In this document: one piece after another, positions 22,262-32,405 of the stretch
Layout of the letters: each line of letters opens with the position of its first letter
How positions within the stretch are numbered: the first letter of the stretch is position 1
Origin: Effrenium voratum
Lineage: Eukaryota; Sar; Dinophyceae; Suessiales; Symbiodiniaceae
Direction of reading: 5' to 3'
Length of the DNA stretch: 64,000 nt
Assembly (NCBI GenBank): GCA_963377175.1
Contig: CAUJNA010001502.1
Coordinates: 443,501 to 507,500 of the forward strand
Program-made: the position numbers and the translations under genes
Notes under the pieces: model-generated
Told to the model about the DNA's origin: nothing
Seen by the model: the letters and a program-made list of their open reading frames with translations, nothing else
Databases searched by the model: none

Positions 22262-23850
22262 CCAGCCTTCTTTCTTTCCCTTTTTTCTTGTTCTTCTTCG
22301 TTTCTTTTCTTTCCTTTTCCTTTCTGCTGCCGGCGCACTCCTTTGGTTGGTGCTCGCTGTGGACAAACGAGTGCGGCCTGGAAAAGCGCTCAAGCACCTG
22401 CAGGGCACAGTTTTCAGCGCTGAAGCTCTGTCACGGCCCGCCCGTCCGGCCTTTTTTCTTCCTTTCTGCTGCCGGCGCACTCCTTTGGTTGGTGCTCGCT
22501 GTGGGCAAACGAGTGCGGGCCCGCCCGTTCGGCCTCTTTTCTTCCTTTCTGCTGCCGGCGCACTCCTTTGGTTTCTTTCCTTTTCCTTTCTGCTGCCGGC
22601 GCACTCCTTTGGTTGGTGCTCGCTGTGGACAAACGAGTGCGGCCTGGAAAAGCGCGGGAAGCGAAGCTTTTGTGGCTGGCCGCTCGCTCTGGACCGATAA
22701 TTGGACTCAAACGCGACGTTAGGCACCCGGCCGGCGGAGCAGGCTGCCGGCGCACTCCTTTGGTTCGTGCTCGCTGCGGCGAAGCGAGTGCGGCCTCCAA
22801 GCACGCTGGACGCGAAGCTGTTCTTGCTGACCGATAGCTTTCTACTTTCTATATAGGATTCAAAAGTGACGTTCGGCACCCGGCCGCGGCGGAGCAGCCG
22901 CCCTTGGCAAGACGCACAGCAAACCCAAAGGGAGAAAGACCAGGGATAGGCAAACTGTGACAGACGCAGGCGCACATGGGCATGGACAGGCCGGGGATTG
23001 AACCCGGCCCCTCTCGCATGCTGAGCGGGTGTGATGCCACTACACCAACTGCCCCTGAGCTGAGGAGGCCGAGAGTGCTCAACTACCTGCTGGGCACAGC
23101 TTTCAGCGCTAAAGCTCTGTCACGGCCAGCCCGTTCGGCCTGTTTTCTTCCTATCTGCTGCCGGCGCACTCCTTTGGTTGGTGCTCGCTGTGGGCAAACG
23201 AGTGCGGCCTGGAAAAGCGCTCAAGCACCTGCAGGGCACAGTTTTCAGCGCTGAAGCTCTGTCACGGCCCGCCCGTCCGGCCTTTTTTCTTCCTTTCTGC
23301 TGCCGGCGCACTCCTTTGGTTGGTGCTTGCTGTAGGCAAACGCGTGCGGGCCCGCCCGTTCGGCCTCTTTTCTTCCTTTCTGCTGCCGGCGCACTCCTTT
23401 GGTTTCTTTCCTTTTCCTTTCTGCCGCCGGCGCGCTCCTTTGGTTGGTGCTCGCTGTGGACAAACGAGTGCGGCCTGGAAAAGCGCGGGAAGCGAAGCTT
23501 TTGTGGCTGGCCGCTCCCTCTGGACCGATAGCCTTACTGCATATTGGACTCAAACGCGACGTTAGGCACCCGGCCGCGGCGGAGCAGGCTGCGGGCGCAC
23601 TCCTTTGGTTCGTGCTCGCTGCGGCGAAGCGAGTGCGGCCTCCAAGCGCGCTGGACGCGAAGCTGTTCTTGCTGACCGATAGCTTTCTACTTTCTATATA
23701 GGATTCAAAAGTGACGTTCGGCACCCGGCCGCGGCGGAGCAGCCGCCCTTGGCAAGACGCACAGCAAAAGGGAGAAAGACCAGGGATAGGCAAACTGTGA
23801 CAGACGCAGGCGCACATGGGCATGGACAGGCCGGGGATTGAACCCGCTGC
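22262..23850 (-). repeat. Left composite repeat, two tandem units
   Basis: Reading the minus strand, the unit starts GTGACAGAGC at 23123, passes through a tRNA-Ala-like module and a block ending GGTGCCGAACGTCAC. It continues with AGTGCGCCGGCAGC-containing subrepeats, each joined to GGCCGCACTCGTTTG. The second unit (23124-23850) is truncated inside the tRNA-like module, directly at the element interior. The same unit lies in the opposite orientation at 33776-34690. Open frames here on both strands are repetitive and are not treated as genes. Confidence 0.8.
22983..23055 (-). tRNA. tRNA-Ala(AGC)-like promoter module, probably not a functional tRNA
   Basis: The minus-strand 73-nt sequence starts GGGGCAGTTGG and has an A-box-like TGGTGTAGTGG, an anticodon-arm GC-TCAGCAT-GC with AGC at the anticodon, and a perfect B box GGTTCAATCCC. 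It ends CCTGTCCA. The T arm pairs perfectly. The acceptor stem pairs at only a few positions and base 33 is C instead of U, so it is more likely a tRNA-derived RNA polymerase III promoter of a SINE-like repeat than a working tRNA. Copies lie at 23823-23846 (3' end only), 33844-33900 and 34646-34687. Confidence 0.5.
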
Positions 23851-24259
23851 ATGGGCCCAACGTGTCACTACATGGCGACAGCATCATGGCCTGTTGGATG
23901 ATGGGGATTTTGCTTTTGCCTTTACAGACGTGACACAAGCCCAGAAGATTGGGGAGTGGTTGGCACACAGTTGGCTGCAAACCCGGAGACGGGAGTTCCG
24001 GGACCTGGCCAGGGCCTCTGCCGGGGTTTATGCAGCAGTGTCTACAGTGGGTCCGCTGGAAGGCACCCCACCCGCCACTTCCCAGGTGGCCAGGGCCCCA
24101 GCCAAGGTGCTTGAGGCCAGAGGCAGGACCCAGGTGGAGCAGCTGGTGCAGATCCTTCGAGCTGCGCAGGGCCCTACAGCTGGCTTACCGCCAGCCACAC
24201 TCAGGAGCGCCAGGTGCAGGGCAGTGCAGAGTTCGCGACTGTGGCGCGAGCGGTTATGA
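23816..24259 (+). pseudogene. N-terminal segment of the tyrosine-recombinase-like ORF (frameshifted)
   Basis: The frame has 148 codons and reads through HGLLDDGDFAFAFTDVTQAQ to RTQVEQLVQILRAAQGP. It starts within the truncated tRNA-like repeat, so its true 5' end is lost or upstream. It overlaps the recombinase frame that opens after a stop at 24112 in another phase. A single frameshift at about 24.11-24.20 kb would fuse the two. The segment is helical and Gln/Ala-rich, like the DNA-binding N-terminal domain of recombinases, but it has no diagnostic motif. Confidence 0.45.
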
Positions 24260-25959
24260 CCTGGGATGAACTCATGGCTTTTCTCCAGACCACAAAGCGC
24301 CCTCTTGTTGAGCTGGAAGCTTCAACAGTTGAGGCGTTTGTGCATTCACACAAGGCAATGGGCAGGGCATATCACTCACTGAAATGGCTCCAACGCAATT
24401 TGCTGATCCCTTTGCACATGGACTCAGTGTTACAGCCGGAGGTTGTGAGGGCCAAGCCGGCCATTGGGGATAACTCCAAACAGGCCCCAGTGCTGGAACC
24501 TGCCATGTTGAGGGTTTTGGAGACCGCCATCATTGCTGCCCAGAGGGCGGGCAACCCTGCATGGACTGGGATGCTTGGACATTGGATTCAGGGCTTTGGC
24601 TGCCTTCGCATGGCCCATATTCGCCGGGCCGTTGTATTGCGGGCTAGCCCCAATATGATCCACTGTTGGTGCCCAAAAGGAAAGCAAAAGAACCTCAGGC
24701 ATGGGGGCTTTGACTTCGCCATCCCACGGTTTTTCGTGACAACCCAGTGGGATTGGTGGGAGATGTACAAGCCAGCCTATTTAGCAGTTCCACTTTTGAA
24801 GCGGCGTGATTTCGGTATGGTTTTTGACAGTACAAAGTTGGCCTCGCTGACTCAATCCGCAATCACATCAGCCATTCGTCGGATCATGTCGGATCACGTA
24901 CAGGATCCTGACAGTCTTACAAGTTATTCAGCAAGGCGTGTTTTGCCCACCCTGGCTTCCTTGGTAGGTTTGGAACCCACTGAGACTCAAGCTCTGTCCG
25001 ACTGGCAGTTGAAACCGCCTGAGGGGCAGAGCTTGATGCCTTTGCGGTATAGTGCAGTGCGCTACTTGCTGTCGGTGAAGATCAAGCTGCAATTGGCCGG
25101 GGCTCTCAGGTCTGCTCTGTCATCAGTGCATGTGACCACATGGGAGAGCATTAGCCCGGGCACGTGGCAGCAACATCTAGAAAAGGCCAAACTAGAATGC
25201 GACTTGAGCTTGGTGCATGAACATGTCACTCATTGGGCGTCTCAAGAGCTTAGCGCCCGGGCGGCCCGCCGGTTCACGCTGACATCGCCCAAGATGGCTT
25301 ACCGGAATGCCCCGCTCGAGAACCTGGTGCCCGGCAAGGTGGTCTCCTTGCGGTTGAAAGGCCGCGAACAAGATGTGCTCTGCTTGAGGTACCAGACGAA
25401 CAACTGCGCAGATCCCGACTGCCGCCTCGATCATAAGTGCGGAATCTTGATGCGCAGCGGCAGGACTTGCGCTGGACAGCACCCTGCAGCGGACTGCTTT
25501 GCCAAGAAGTACATGTCCCGGGAAGCTTTCCAAGCGACCCAAGAGCTTCAATGGCCTGCAGCTGGCCCTACATCATCAGCAGCATCTTTGGGCGATCGGG
25601 CCCCTGTGAGCCCTGCAGGGGGACCTGTACGGGCAGCAGCAGCCAGGGCGGTGAGCCCTGTGCCGGAGGTGGAGGCTGTTGAGGATGAGGAGGAGGAGCC
25701 TGCATTGCCGGTTCACTTGGAGCGGGAGCCTTCCGAAGGGGTGGCCAGCCGGCGCGGTCCAGATCCAGGAGCCCACCAGAGGACGAGATCTTCAACCAGT
25801 GGGCGAGGGAGAGATGGCCCAAGCCCGGCCATAGCGGCAGGCCAGAGCCGCCCACACCTTTGCCAGTGCCACAGGGAATGGGCACTCTTTGGTTGGGCCC
25901 TTTGCCAACAGAATCGCTTCGCAGTTTTTTCGCAGAACAGGGCATTACAGCCATGGTGA
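24115..25959 (+). pseudogene. Tyrosine-recombinase-like protein with Cys/His motif
   Basis: This would perform strand exchange for integration of a DIRS-type element. Numbering is from codon 24214 (GTG, an arbitrary start; the frame is open from 24115). I see the fold's order: GCLRMAHIRR with candidate Arg132, a Lys-containing PKGKQKN turn (155-159), SYSARR with Arg241/242 where the usual His is Ser or Tyr, LSDWQ with Trp264, and PLRYSA with candidate nucleophile Tyr279. A Cys/His motif at residues 390-428 (C-x7-C-x4-C-x3-H-x-C then GRTC and C) follows. A low-complexity acidic/Pro tail runs to the end. The replaced His and the short spacing from Trp264 to Tyr279 make activity doubtful. The tail is overlapped by the phosphatase-like frame. 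Confidence 0.6.
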
Positions 25960-26576
25960 CAGCGTTCCTTCAGCCAGTACACACCCAGCGCGCAGCCGGG
26001 GAACAAGGGATTGTTCCTCAGGGCTGTATGCAGGTGCGCTTTGCTGCAGCTGATGAGAGATTCAGGGACGCAGAGGCTGTACAGGCCTGGCACTTGGTGG
26101 AAGCCACCCTCAAAAGAGGGCAAGGGGCATATGTACATTGTCTTGCAGGTGTTCACCGTGAACCCCTGGCAGCAGGGGTGATGCTTGCAGCGATCCATGG
26201 AGGCGACATGCATCGGGCCACCACGATGATCCAGGACGCCCGCGCGGTGGAACTCCATCGCATGTGGACAGGCGGCCGCCACCACTCACAGGATAACTGG
26301 GGATGGGCTACCAGCATGGTACGCCGCCTTCGGCATCGCACTGGAGCGGGAGCCCCAGTCGATGGCTACGAGGTGGCACGGAGGCCTTCTTCACGATTCC
26401 ATGCAATGAGTGGAGGGATCCCTCTTTGCCAGATGCGAAGAGGAATCAACAGGGCCCGCTTGGAGCACCCGGAGTTCAGTTGCAGTGACATCTGGGAAGC
26501 GTTGGCGCATGAGCGAGGAGTGTGTGAGGACTGCTTGTCTTTGCTGCCGGGTAGCATCCGTGCACACGTGGGTTAG
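25860..26576 (+). CDS. Dual-specificity-phosphatase-like domain inside the retroelement
   Basis: The 238-codon frame reads upstream without a stop through RPEPPTPLPVP, and the first codon at 25860 is TTG, so it is probably the C-terminal part of the recombinase polyprotein after a frameshift at about 25.8 kb. Residues 10-36 (LWLGPLPTES then EQGITAMVTAF) match the start of the dual-specificity phosphatase fold. Asp65 in AAADERF fits the general acid. AYVHCLAGVHR carries the HC-x5-R signature with Cys94 and Arg100. The Ser/Thr that normally follows Arg is Glu. The remaining 130 residues are unassigned, with a CEDCL motif near the end. This would make it a Cys-based phosphatase; substrate unknown. 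Activity is uncertain because the copy is decayed. Confidence 0.6.
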   Translation: MPVPQGMGTLWLGPLPTESLRSFFAEQGITAMVTAFLQPVHTQRAAGEQGIVPQGCMQVRFAAADERFRDAEAVQAWHLVEATLKRGQGAYVHCLAGVHREPLAAGVMLAAIHGGDMHRATTMIQDARAVELHRMWTGGRHHSQDNWGWATSMVRRLRHRTGAGAPVDGYEVARRPSSRFHAMSGGIPLCQMRRGINRARLEHPEFSCSDIWEALAHERGVCEDCLSLLPGSIRAHVG

Positions 26577-26896
26577 GAACACCACTGCAACATGTTCAGT
26601 TGATGAGTTTTGATGCCCTTCTCAATGCCTTATCATCGCAATGATCCCCCACTTCAGCAGATGTTCCCAACTCACCAGCCCCCTTTTTCTTTTCCGTGGC
26701 ATGAGAGCAAAAAAAAGAGCCAGCTGTGGTCTGTGCAGTCTACAGTGTGGTCTCCAAGCTGTGGCCAGTTGAGGGCTCTCTGGTGCACAGTTGTGGATTG
26801 TTCTGCTCTCACGTCATAGTTGGGTTGGTAGGACTTGTCAGGCTCGAGAGTGGTGTGGGTTCGTGTGCCTTCCCAACGGCCCAGGTCGGCTGAGCA
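26577..26896. other. Spacer between two retroelement coding blocks
   Basis: A 320-bp stretch without a convincing frame. It holds TGTGGTCTGTGCAGTCTACAG-like short repeats. It could be the 3' end of one element followed by the 5' leader of another. Confidence 0.4.
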
Positions 26897-27945
26897 ATGG
26901 CGGCCAGGCCCATGGTGGTGCAGAAGGCCACACCGCGAGAGACGTTCGAGAGCCTGGGCAAAGAGTTCAAGTGGGATAAGAAGGTTGTAGAAGCTATATT
27001 GTCCGAAGGAATTCAGGACCTTGAAGAGTTTCGCTTTTTGTTTCACGAAGAGAAGCAGACCGATGATTGGTTATCCAAGATTAAAGATCTGCCCAACCCC
27101 TCCTTGGAAGGAGCGCGGTTGAGGAAAGCCTGGCATAGCTACCGCCCGTGAGAAGGATCACAGCCAGGCTCAGATCCAGGACCTGGACGATCCGTTGGGG
27201 GACGAAGATTTACTTGATTTGAAGACGAGTTTTTGGAGGAGGTACAAACTCAGTTTTCCGCCGGAAATTCACCCTTCCGATTCATTGATATCTCGAGTGG
27301 CACGGGAGTGCCACAAGAGGATGTTGATGGTCACCAATTTGTGGTTGGTGAAAACGTTGATGTTCCAGGTTACATCGTCCCGCAAGCGACAGAAAGTCGG
27401 AGACATGTTGTACATGGATGCACCTGAGGAAGTTGCACCAGCCACTAAGGACCTGTCAGGATACCTGTCGCGGTTGCGCACTGGCCATTGCAGGAGTGCG
27501 GGCCATTCCAGGTGGGGCGGACCCCAGCACTGAGAGGGATCTCGGTGCGGACAGTACCAAAGTGGTGCAAATTCCCCTGGATACCCTCATGGCTTACTAT
27601 TTTCGGGCAGTTCGGGCTGTTCAGTCCAAAGGAGGTGCATCGGCTTTGGCGTGGTTGGAGCAGCAGGATATCCAGGAGCGTGCTCATTGGGTTCAGTCCT
27701 TCAGGCAGTCCCAAAAGCATTTGGGGGTTATCGTGAAAGAGACCATGCAATTGAGAGATGCCCACTGGATTTGTGAAACACCTGCATCAGTTGTCCCGCA
27801 TGCTTTTCCACCAGCACCCCCCCTGCCGAAACCGGAGAAAGGCAAGCCCGCATTGCCAGCAGGGGCAGGAGCAGATTGCGGGACGCCCCGTGAAGTTCAC
27901 CACGGCCTCAGGGGACAAGCTCTGCAAGGACTTCCAACATGGTAG
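26897..27945 (+). pseudogene. Gag-like protein, broken in three frames
   Basis: The first frame (26897-27151) encodes FKWDKKVVEAILSEGIQDLE and similar helical sequence. Coding continues in a second frame (27160-27480; LLDLKTSFWRRYKL, SRKRQKVGDMLYMD). A third frame (27480-27860) reads VRAIPGGADPS and VQIPLDTLMAYYFRAVRAVQ. The order and the Cys/His motif that follows (27908-28050) are those of a retroelement gag, which packages the RNA. At least three frameshifts separate the parts. Confidence 0.5.
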
Positions 27946-28231
27946 GTGCCAGGCGGCCAATTGCAAGAAGGGGCTTCACAGGTGTGCCGTGTTGCTTCGC
28001 AATGGTCGGGTTTGCAACATGACCCATGGTGCCCACGCATGTCCGGTGAAGAAGACAAAGAGGGGCCCCGCTGAACCCACTGAGGTGATGGGGGCAGTTG
28101 GGGAACAGTATGAGTCACCTCAAACCAAGCCTAGGGCGGCCGACCTCTTTTGTGGGCCCAACATGCCAGTCGCGTGCGGTGTCAGGTTCTGCGGTTGGGA
28201 CTGTTTGGGGGGTCGATTGGTGTCTGGATAG
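27758..28231 (+). pseudogene. Gag Cys/His motif joined to the start of a C5-methyltransferase-like domain
   Basis: The relevant part begins about 27875. CKDFQHGRCQAANC then KKGLHRC, GRVC and H-x4-C form a Cys/His zinc-binding motif built like the one in the recombinase ORF. Downstream, DLFCGPN (from 28142) resembles motif I (DLFCGxG) of cytosine-C5 DNA methyltransferases. The frame is lost just afterwards; a continuing frame starts at about 28215. Confidence 0.5.
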
Positions 28232-28523
28232 CACTCATGACCTGTCTAGTCCCGGGTGCCAGGGATGGCTCGCTGAGGAACTGACTCGGACAGATTTCAT
28301 ATGTGCTGCCTTTGACTGTTCTACCAAGAGCCGGGCCCGCGAAATCCCGAGAGTTTTTGCGGATGGGTCGGAGGCTCCACCGCCCCTCAGGTCAGAAGAG
28401 CATCCTCTAGGGCTACCGGGCCTCTCGAGCAGGGATGCTCGCAGAGTTAAGGTAGACAACGAAGCCTGTCCTTTGTCCTGCAACAGATCCAACTTCACAG
28501 AGCCCGAGGCGGGGCATCAGTGA
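28215..28523 (+). pseudogene. C5-methyltransferase-like domain, middle part
   Basis: It encodes GWLAEELTRTDFICAAFDCS followed by TKSRAREIPR and PLRSEEHPLGLPGLSSRD. FDCSTKSRAR occupies the place of motif IV (PCxxxS) and keeps the Cys, but the preceding Pro-Pro is Phe-Asp. I recall this arrangement from methyltransferase-like domains carried by dinoflagellate retroelements. A frameshift at about 28470 leads into the next segment. Confidence 0.5.
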
Positions 28524-29319
28524 GAGAGAACCCACAAAACAGTTTGCACTGGTTTTTACCAACAGAACTGGACATGTGGAGCAAGGGCCATTGGCAGGAC
28601 TTTGATTATGACGCCTGTGTTTTTCAAGGTGCTAGATGCAAACGGCAGAGGCTAAGGCACAACATAGAGGAAATCGACATGAAGGTGGCAGTCCAGTGCC
28701 GTCACATCCACTCCAAGGAGGAGTGGAAACCCTTCTTGGTGGATGGGAAGAGGCACTACCCGAGTCACGACGAGGCGGAGTACACAGCTGCTCTAGCTTA
28801 CCACATTGCGGTGTCTGCTTCGTGGTGGGCAGCCAGAACAGGCAGAGCGCAGTTGCGTGTCCCCCGCTCTCCGCCAATCAGCTGTACGGGTGATCGCAGA
28901 GCATGGCTTGACTGGGATTCCCGTGCAACCAGACAGTGGTCCATGGTATCTACGGCAGTGCTGTTGGGCTTGGACCTCAGCAGCAGCTTTTCCCTTAGCC
29001 ATATACCACGGCGCCGGTCAGTGTCTGAATTTGACTTGGAGGAGCTTAAGCAGTCGGGTCTTCCGGAGGGGCACATCTATGTTGGTCCTGGACATCATTC
29101 GCACAGGCTGCCCAGCACACGCTGGAAAGCTAGATTCGTGCCAGGACAGCATGGATCACGCGAAGAGTGTTTTCTCTTGTACGTGCAGTGGCTCAAGACC
29201 TCAGAACTTCCCGGCAAACTGGAGGAACTCTACCACCAGACCCTAGTCTGCGACTGCGCGCCGCACCAGCTCTGCCATGCTGACTCATTGCAGAGGCTGC
29301 TACAACCACCATCCCACAG
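28480..29319 (+). pseudogene. C5-methyltransferase-like C-terminal part fused to a DUF4326-like domain
   Basis: RENPQNSLHW (28508-28537) fits the ENV/ENP motif VI of C5-methyltransferases. YDACVFQGARCKRQRLRHN and EYTAALAYHIAVSASWWAAR follow, probably the target-recognition and last helical parts. From about 29035, LPEGHIYVGPGH, REECFLLYVQWL and LVCDCAPHQLCHADSL match the order of DUF4326 (a short domain ending in C-x-C-x4-CH-x-D-L, better known from phages). Both domains are in one frame here; that frame stays open to 29443, past this feature. The role of a DUF4326 in a retroelement is unknown. Confidence 0.5.
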
Positions 29320-30423
29320 GTGCGCAAGGCACGAGGTGGTCTTCCCCGCGCAACAGGGCGCCGCTGGGTCTGTTTGGCAGGGATGCCAACAGCACAGTCC
29401 ATGCCTTGGACGCCGGGAAAGCACTTTGTCCAGGAGGAGGTGATTGCCGCGTTCCGGAAGCTGTATCCACCGCAGTTTACTGCGGGGCTGAAGGAATGGC
29501 CGCTGGTGGAGGACTTGCTCAATCAGCCACCCTTCACTATCTACAAGGATTGGAGACTAGGCAATGGGCTGCAAGTGGACGGGGAGCTAGGCCCCGCGTT
29601 TCTGGATCGGCAAGGCCTCTTTGCGAGCCGAGCGGGAGCTGGGCTACAGCAGGGAGCCATGGCGCATCGTGCGGCCCTGCCGCCAGTGGTCTCCTACGGT
29701 CTGGATCCGGACTTGCATTTCCAAGCAGCCATCACAGCAGCAGGCCAGACACTCCCCACGGAGCAACCCATTTGCCTTGACCACGACCTCCTGTTTGCAG
29801 CAGACTTCACCTGGGAGCATCGCGGCCGTCTGGAAGCAGCCCGCATGCGGAACCTAGGAGTGTTGAAGGAGCTGTCACGGAGATGGCAGGTGGTGACCAA
29901 GCACCTACGGCAATTCCAGCCTCCAGGGGTTGCTAGAGTCACCAAAACTAGGCATATTGCACTGGTAGCCCTGCTCCTCCTGATCATTTCATGGCCGGAC
30001 CACATGTTCGCAGTCGACCTTGTGACAGGATTCCCGGCGGTTGCTTACGCTCCCCCGTGCGGGGCCTTTGCGCCCAGAGACATCGACCCTATCCACCTGC
30101 AATCCCTTTTTGCGGACGTGGACACCACCAACGCCGCTCTTCTATCCCGGCTCAGGCCAGGAGCGTTGGATGGCATCATGTTGGAGTCGGGGTTGAAGGA
30201 TGCCAGCAAACGGTTTGCAACAGAACCCCTCACATGGGAACAACTGCAGAGGCAAGTGCAGCGTCGGCCAGTGAGGCTGATCCCTCGTTTTCCTATCACT
30301 CAAAGCACTGGCAAAGTGCGGCCAATTGATGATGCTGACAAGGGTGGCCAGAGCGAACTATCAGCTGATGCCAACCACCTAGTTCCCCCAGGCAAAAGCA
30401 TGTCAGCTGTGTATGAATGTTAA
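29320..30423 (+). pseudogene. Reverse transcriptase polyprotein, N-terminal half (truncated)
   Basis: The frame has 367 codons. The first 200 residues are element-specific (PFTIYKDWRLGNGLQV; KTRHIALVALLLLIISWPDH). Near the end, RLIPRFPITQSTGKVRPIDD is the palm-entry motif of DIRS-type reverse transcriptases (R-P-x-Q-x-x-K-x-R-x-I-D). Homology ends at ADANHL (about 30378); the last 15 codons and the stop belong to unrelated sequence. The catalytic motifs are not downstream on this strand but inverted at 30967-32405. Confidence 0.65.
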
Positions 30424-30966
30424 TGCATTGGTCACTGACTGCCCTCAGCTATGCTACTGAGGTGCAGCAGTATCCAGCTGGACCCCCAGCTTTTAGCCCA
30501 GGCCTCTCCCCAAACGGGCACAGCACCTGAATCGCAAGAGGGCCTGACACTAGAAAGGAGATGGGGTGCAGCTGGAAGTGGCAGCCGCCCCGCGTCCCTA
30601 TTCATCAGCATTCCAACTGATGCATGGACCGTGGCCTGCCACACCCCAATGACGAGAAGGCCTTTTAGGCGACTCGCCCCAGGGTTGGGTGGGTGGGAAA
30701 GAAAGCTGTTTTGGCTCAGCTTGAGCCAAAATGGCCCCCATACGGCGAGCACATTTTAACTCAAGCTTACATGTTCCCTGAATGATGCCATGTCACCCAA
30801 GGCCTGCCAAGCACTAACATGGAACACATTCAGAGGAAACATAAAGCGCGAGACCGACACACACTTTTCCCCCAGGCAAACTGTGTATGAATGTTAATGC
30901 ATTGGTCACTGACTGCCCTCAGCTATGCTACTGAGGTGCAGCAGTATCCAGCTGGACCCCCAGCTT
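30380..30966. repeat. Rearranged junction: direct repeats, SL-related repeat and inverted-repeat end
   Basis: Three structures lie here. (1) A block of about 92 bp starting GTGTATGAATGTTAATGCAT occurs twice in direct orientation (about 30409-30500 and 30884-30975). (2) At 30700-30832 lies a copy of a 130-bp repeat also found at 35510-35642, with the hairpin TTTTGGCTCA-GCT-TGAGCCAAAA. (3) ACATTCAGAGGAAACATAAA plus seven bases (30828-30855) is the inverted complement of 32374-32402. The last pair bounds the inverted reverse-transcriptase half. Confidence 0.75.
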
Positions 30967-32405
30967 TTAGCCCAACGCACTTTCACACACGCAAGACGAC
31001 CGGTCTTTTCTGCGCTCCACCCAATGCACTTCACATGAAACTAAACACTTTGATACATGCTCGCATGGGGAGTAAACATAGTTTTTGTCTGAAGAAGCTC
31101 TGCTCTGCTGCACGTAAAACTGATTGAGTTGGGACCATGGGTCATCCGCTCCAAGTCTTGAAATGGCGTCACTCCAGTTGCTTTTGGATTGAATCCACTC
31201 AAAATAAATGGACGTCTCTAACCCGAACATCGCAGCATGTGTAAGCATGGCTAATTGATCAAGGTCAGGGGTATCTGAACGGCCACGCACCACGGCCATC
31301 AGAGCAGCGACATTGTCCAAGAACCAGAGTCCTGTTCTTCCTCGGAAATGCTCGGGGTACACGGAAAGGGCTGCAAGTACCATAAGCAGTTCCAGTTGTG
31401 CTATGTGCCACCCATCTGCCCGCCAGGAGTCGTACAACGTCTGGGGCACATGAACCACATGCCCCAGCCTAGCTTCACTAGCAAGCCCAGGATCGAGCAG
31501 CACTAGGAAGCCTGCCGTTCCCTGCCTGGGGGTTTCCAACGCAGCGTCTGAGGCTACTACGAACCTACGTGGGTTGGCTGGGGCTAGTGACCAAAGGCGT
31601 CTGGGACGTTCTGCCAAAACTGACTCAAGCAATTGGAAAGCGCTTTCCAGTGCCGGTGTCAACGCAGACGTCCGCTCATACTGTCTATCCTTGAGAGCCC
31701 CCAACCCTGCTTTCCCAACTTTCCCAAAAATCCCTTCCTGGAAAAAGTTGGTGCAGCCAAACAACTTACTAGCAGCGCCTGGTTTCAGCATCCCTGCTGA
31801 CCTGGCTTCCTGGATGAAGTGGATCACCTTTTTCTCCAACCTGTCTCGGGGCCAGAAGGTTACTGTCTGCTTTGTGGTGAGGTGCTCCAGGTTATGCATC
31901 AGACCCAGGAAGTCGCCTTCACTGGAAAAAGGCTGAGATTTCTCGTCGGCCCAAGGAGTACCCAGCTCGGCCATGAATCCCTTCACGGCCACTTGAGCGG
32001 AGCCGTTTGAGCTCGCCCAGTCCTGCATGGTGCAGTCATCGAAGTACATGGAGAAGAGCACACCTAGGAAGCGACGAACCAGGGCCTCGCACAGCCTGCT
32101 GTATCGGTTGAAGGAAGTGACTGCAATTGGCAACCCAAAGAGCATACCACTGTACAGCTGGAATGCTGGACTGTTCCACTCCGGGTGCCAAAAGACCACC
32201 ACACATGCTTCCGCATGCTGGGGAATCATTGGCACCAGGCGATATGCGTCTGGCCAATCTTCCCCTGCACTGTGTAATTGGTCAGGAATGCCTGCGATGG
32301 TGCCTCCTCGGAGGACCGCAGCTTGTTGTAGCGCCCAAACGTGCTGTGCCGGCCGGAGAGCCGAGCAAAACTCTCGCGCTTTATGTTTCCTCTGAATGTA
32401 TCATC
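30967..32405 (-). pseudogene. Reverse transcriptase/RNase H, C-terminal half, inverted
   Basis: The minus-strand frame is open from 32405 to a stop at 30967. Upstream of Met 32235 it reads CSALRPAQHVWALQQ and EDWPDAYRLVPM, whose Asp is motif A of the palm. Numbering from Met 32235: FGLPIAVTSFNR (33-44) is motif B-like and YFDD (64-67) is motif C. An RNase H domain follows with candidate catalytic Asp230 (VVASDAAL), Glu282 (LELLMV), Asp307 (FLDNVAAL) and Asp356 (NWSDAISR). It would copy element RNA and degrade it. It is the direct continuation of the plus-strand half ending at about 30378, so an inversion split the gene. The frame itself is intact. Confidence 0.75.

Noticed and set aside
22983..23055. 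Functional tRNA-Ala gene
   Set aside because: The acceptor stem is mostly unpaired, position 33 is C, and other copies have lost the B box or half of the sequence. It is kept only as a tRNA-like module.
22203..23868. Overlapping open frames up to 238 codons
   Set aside because: They run in several frames over the composite terminal repeat and repeat themselves. There is no independent sign of coding; the same applies to 33878-34626.
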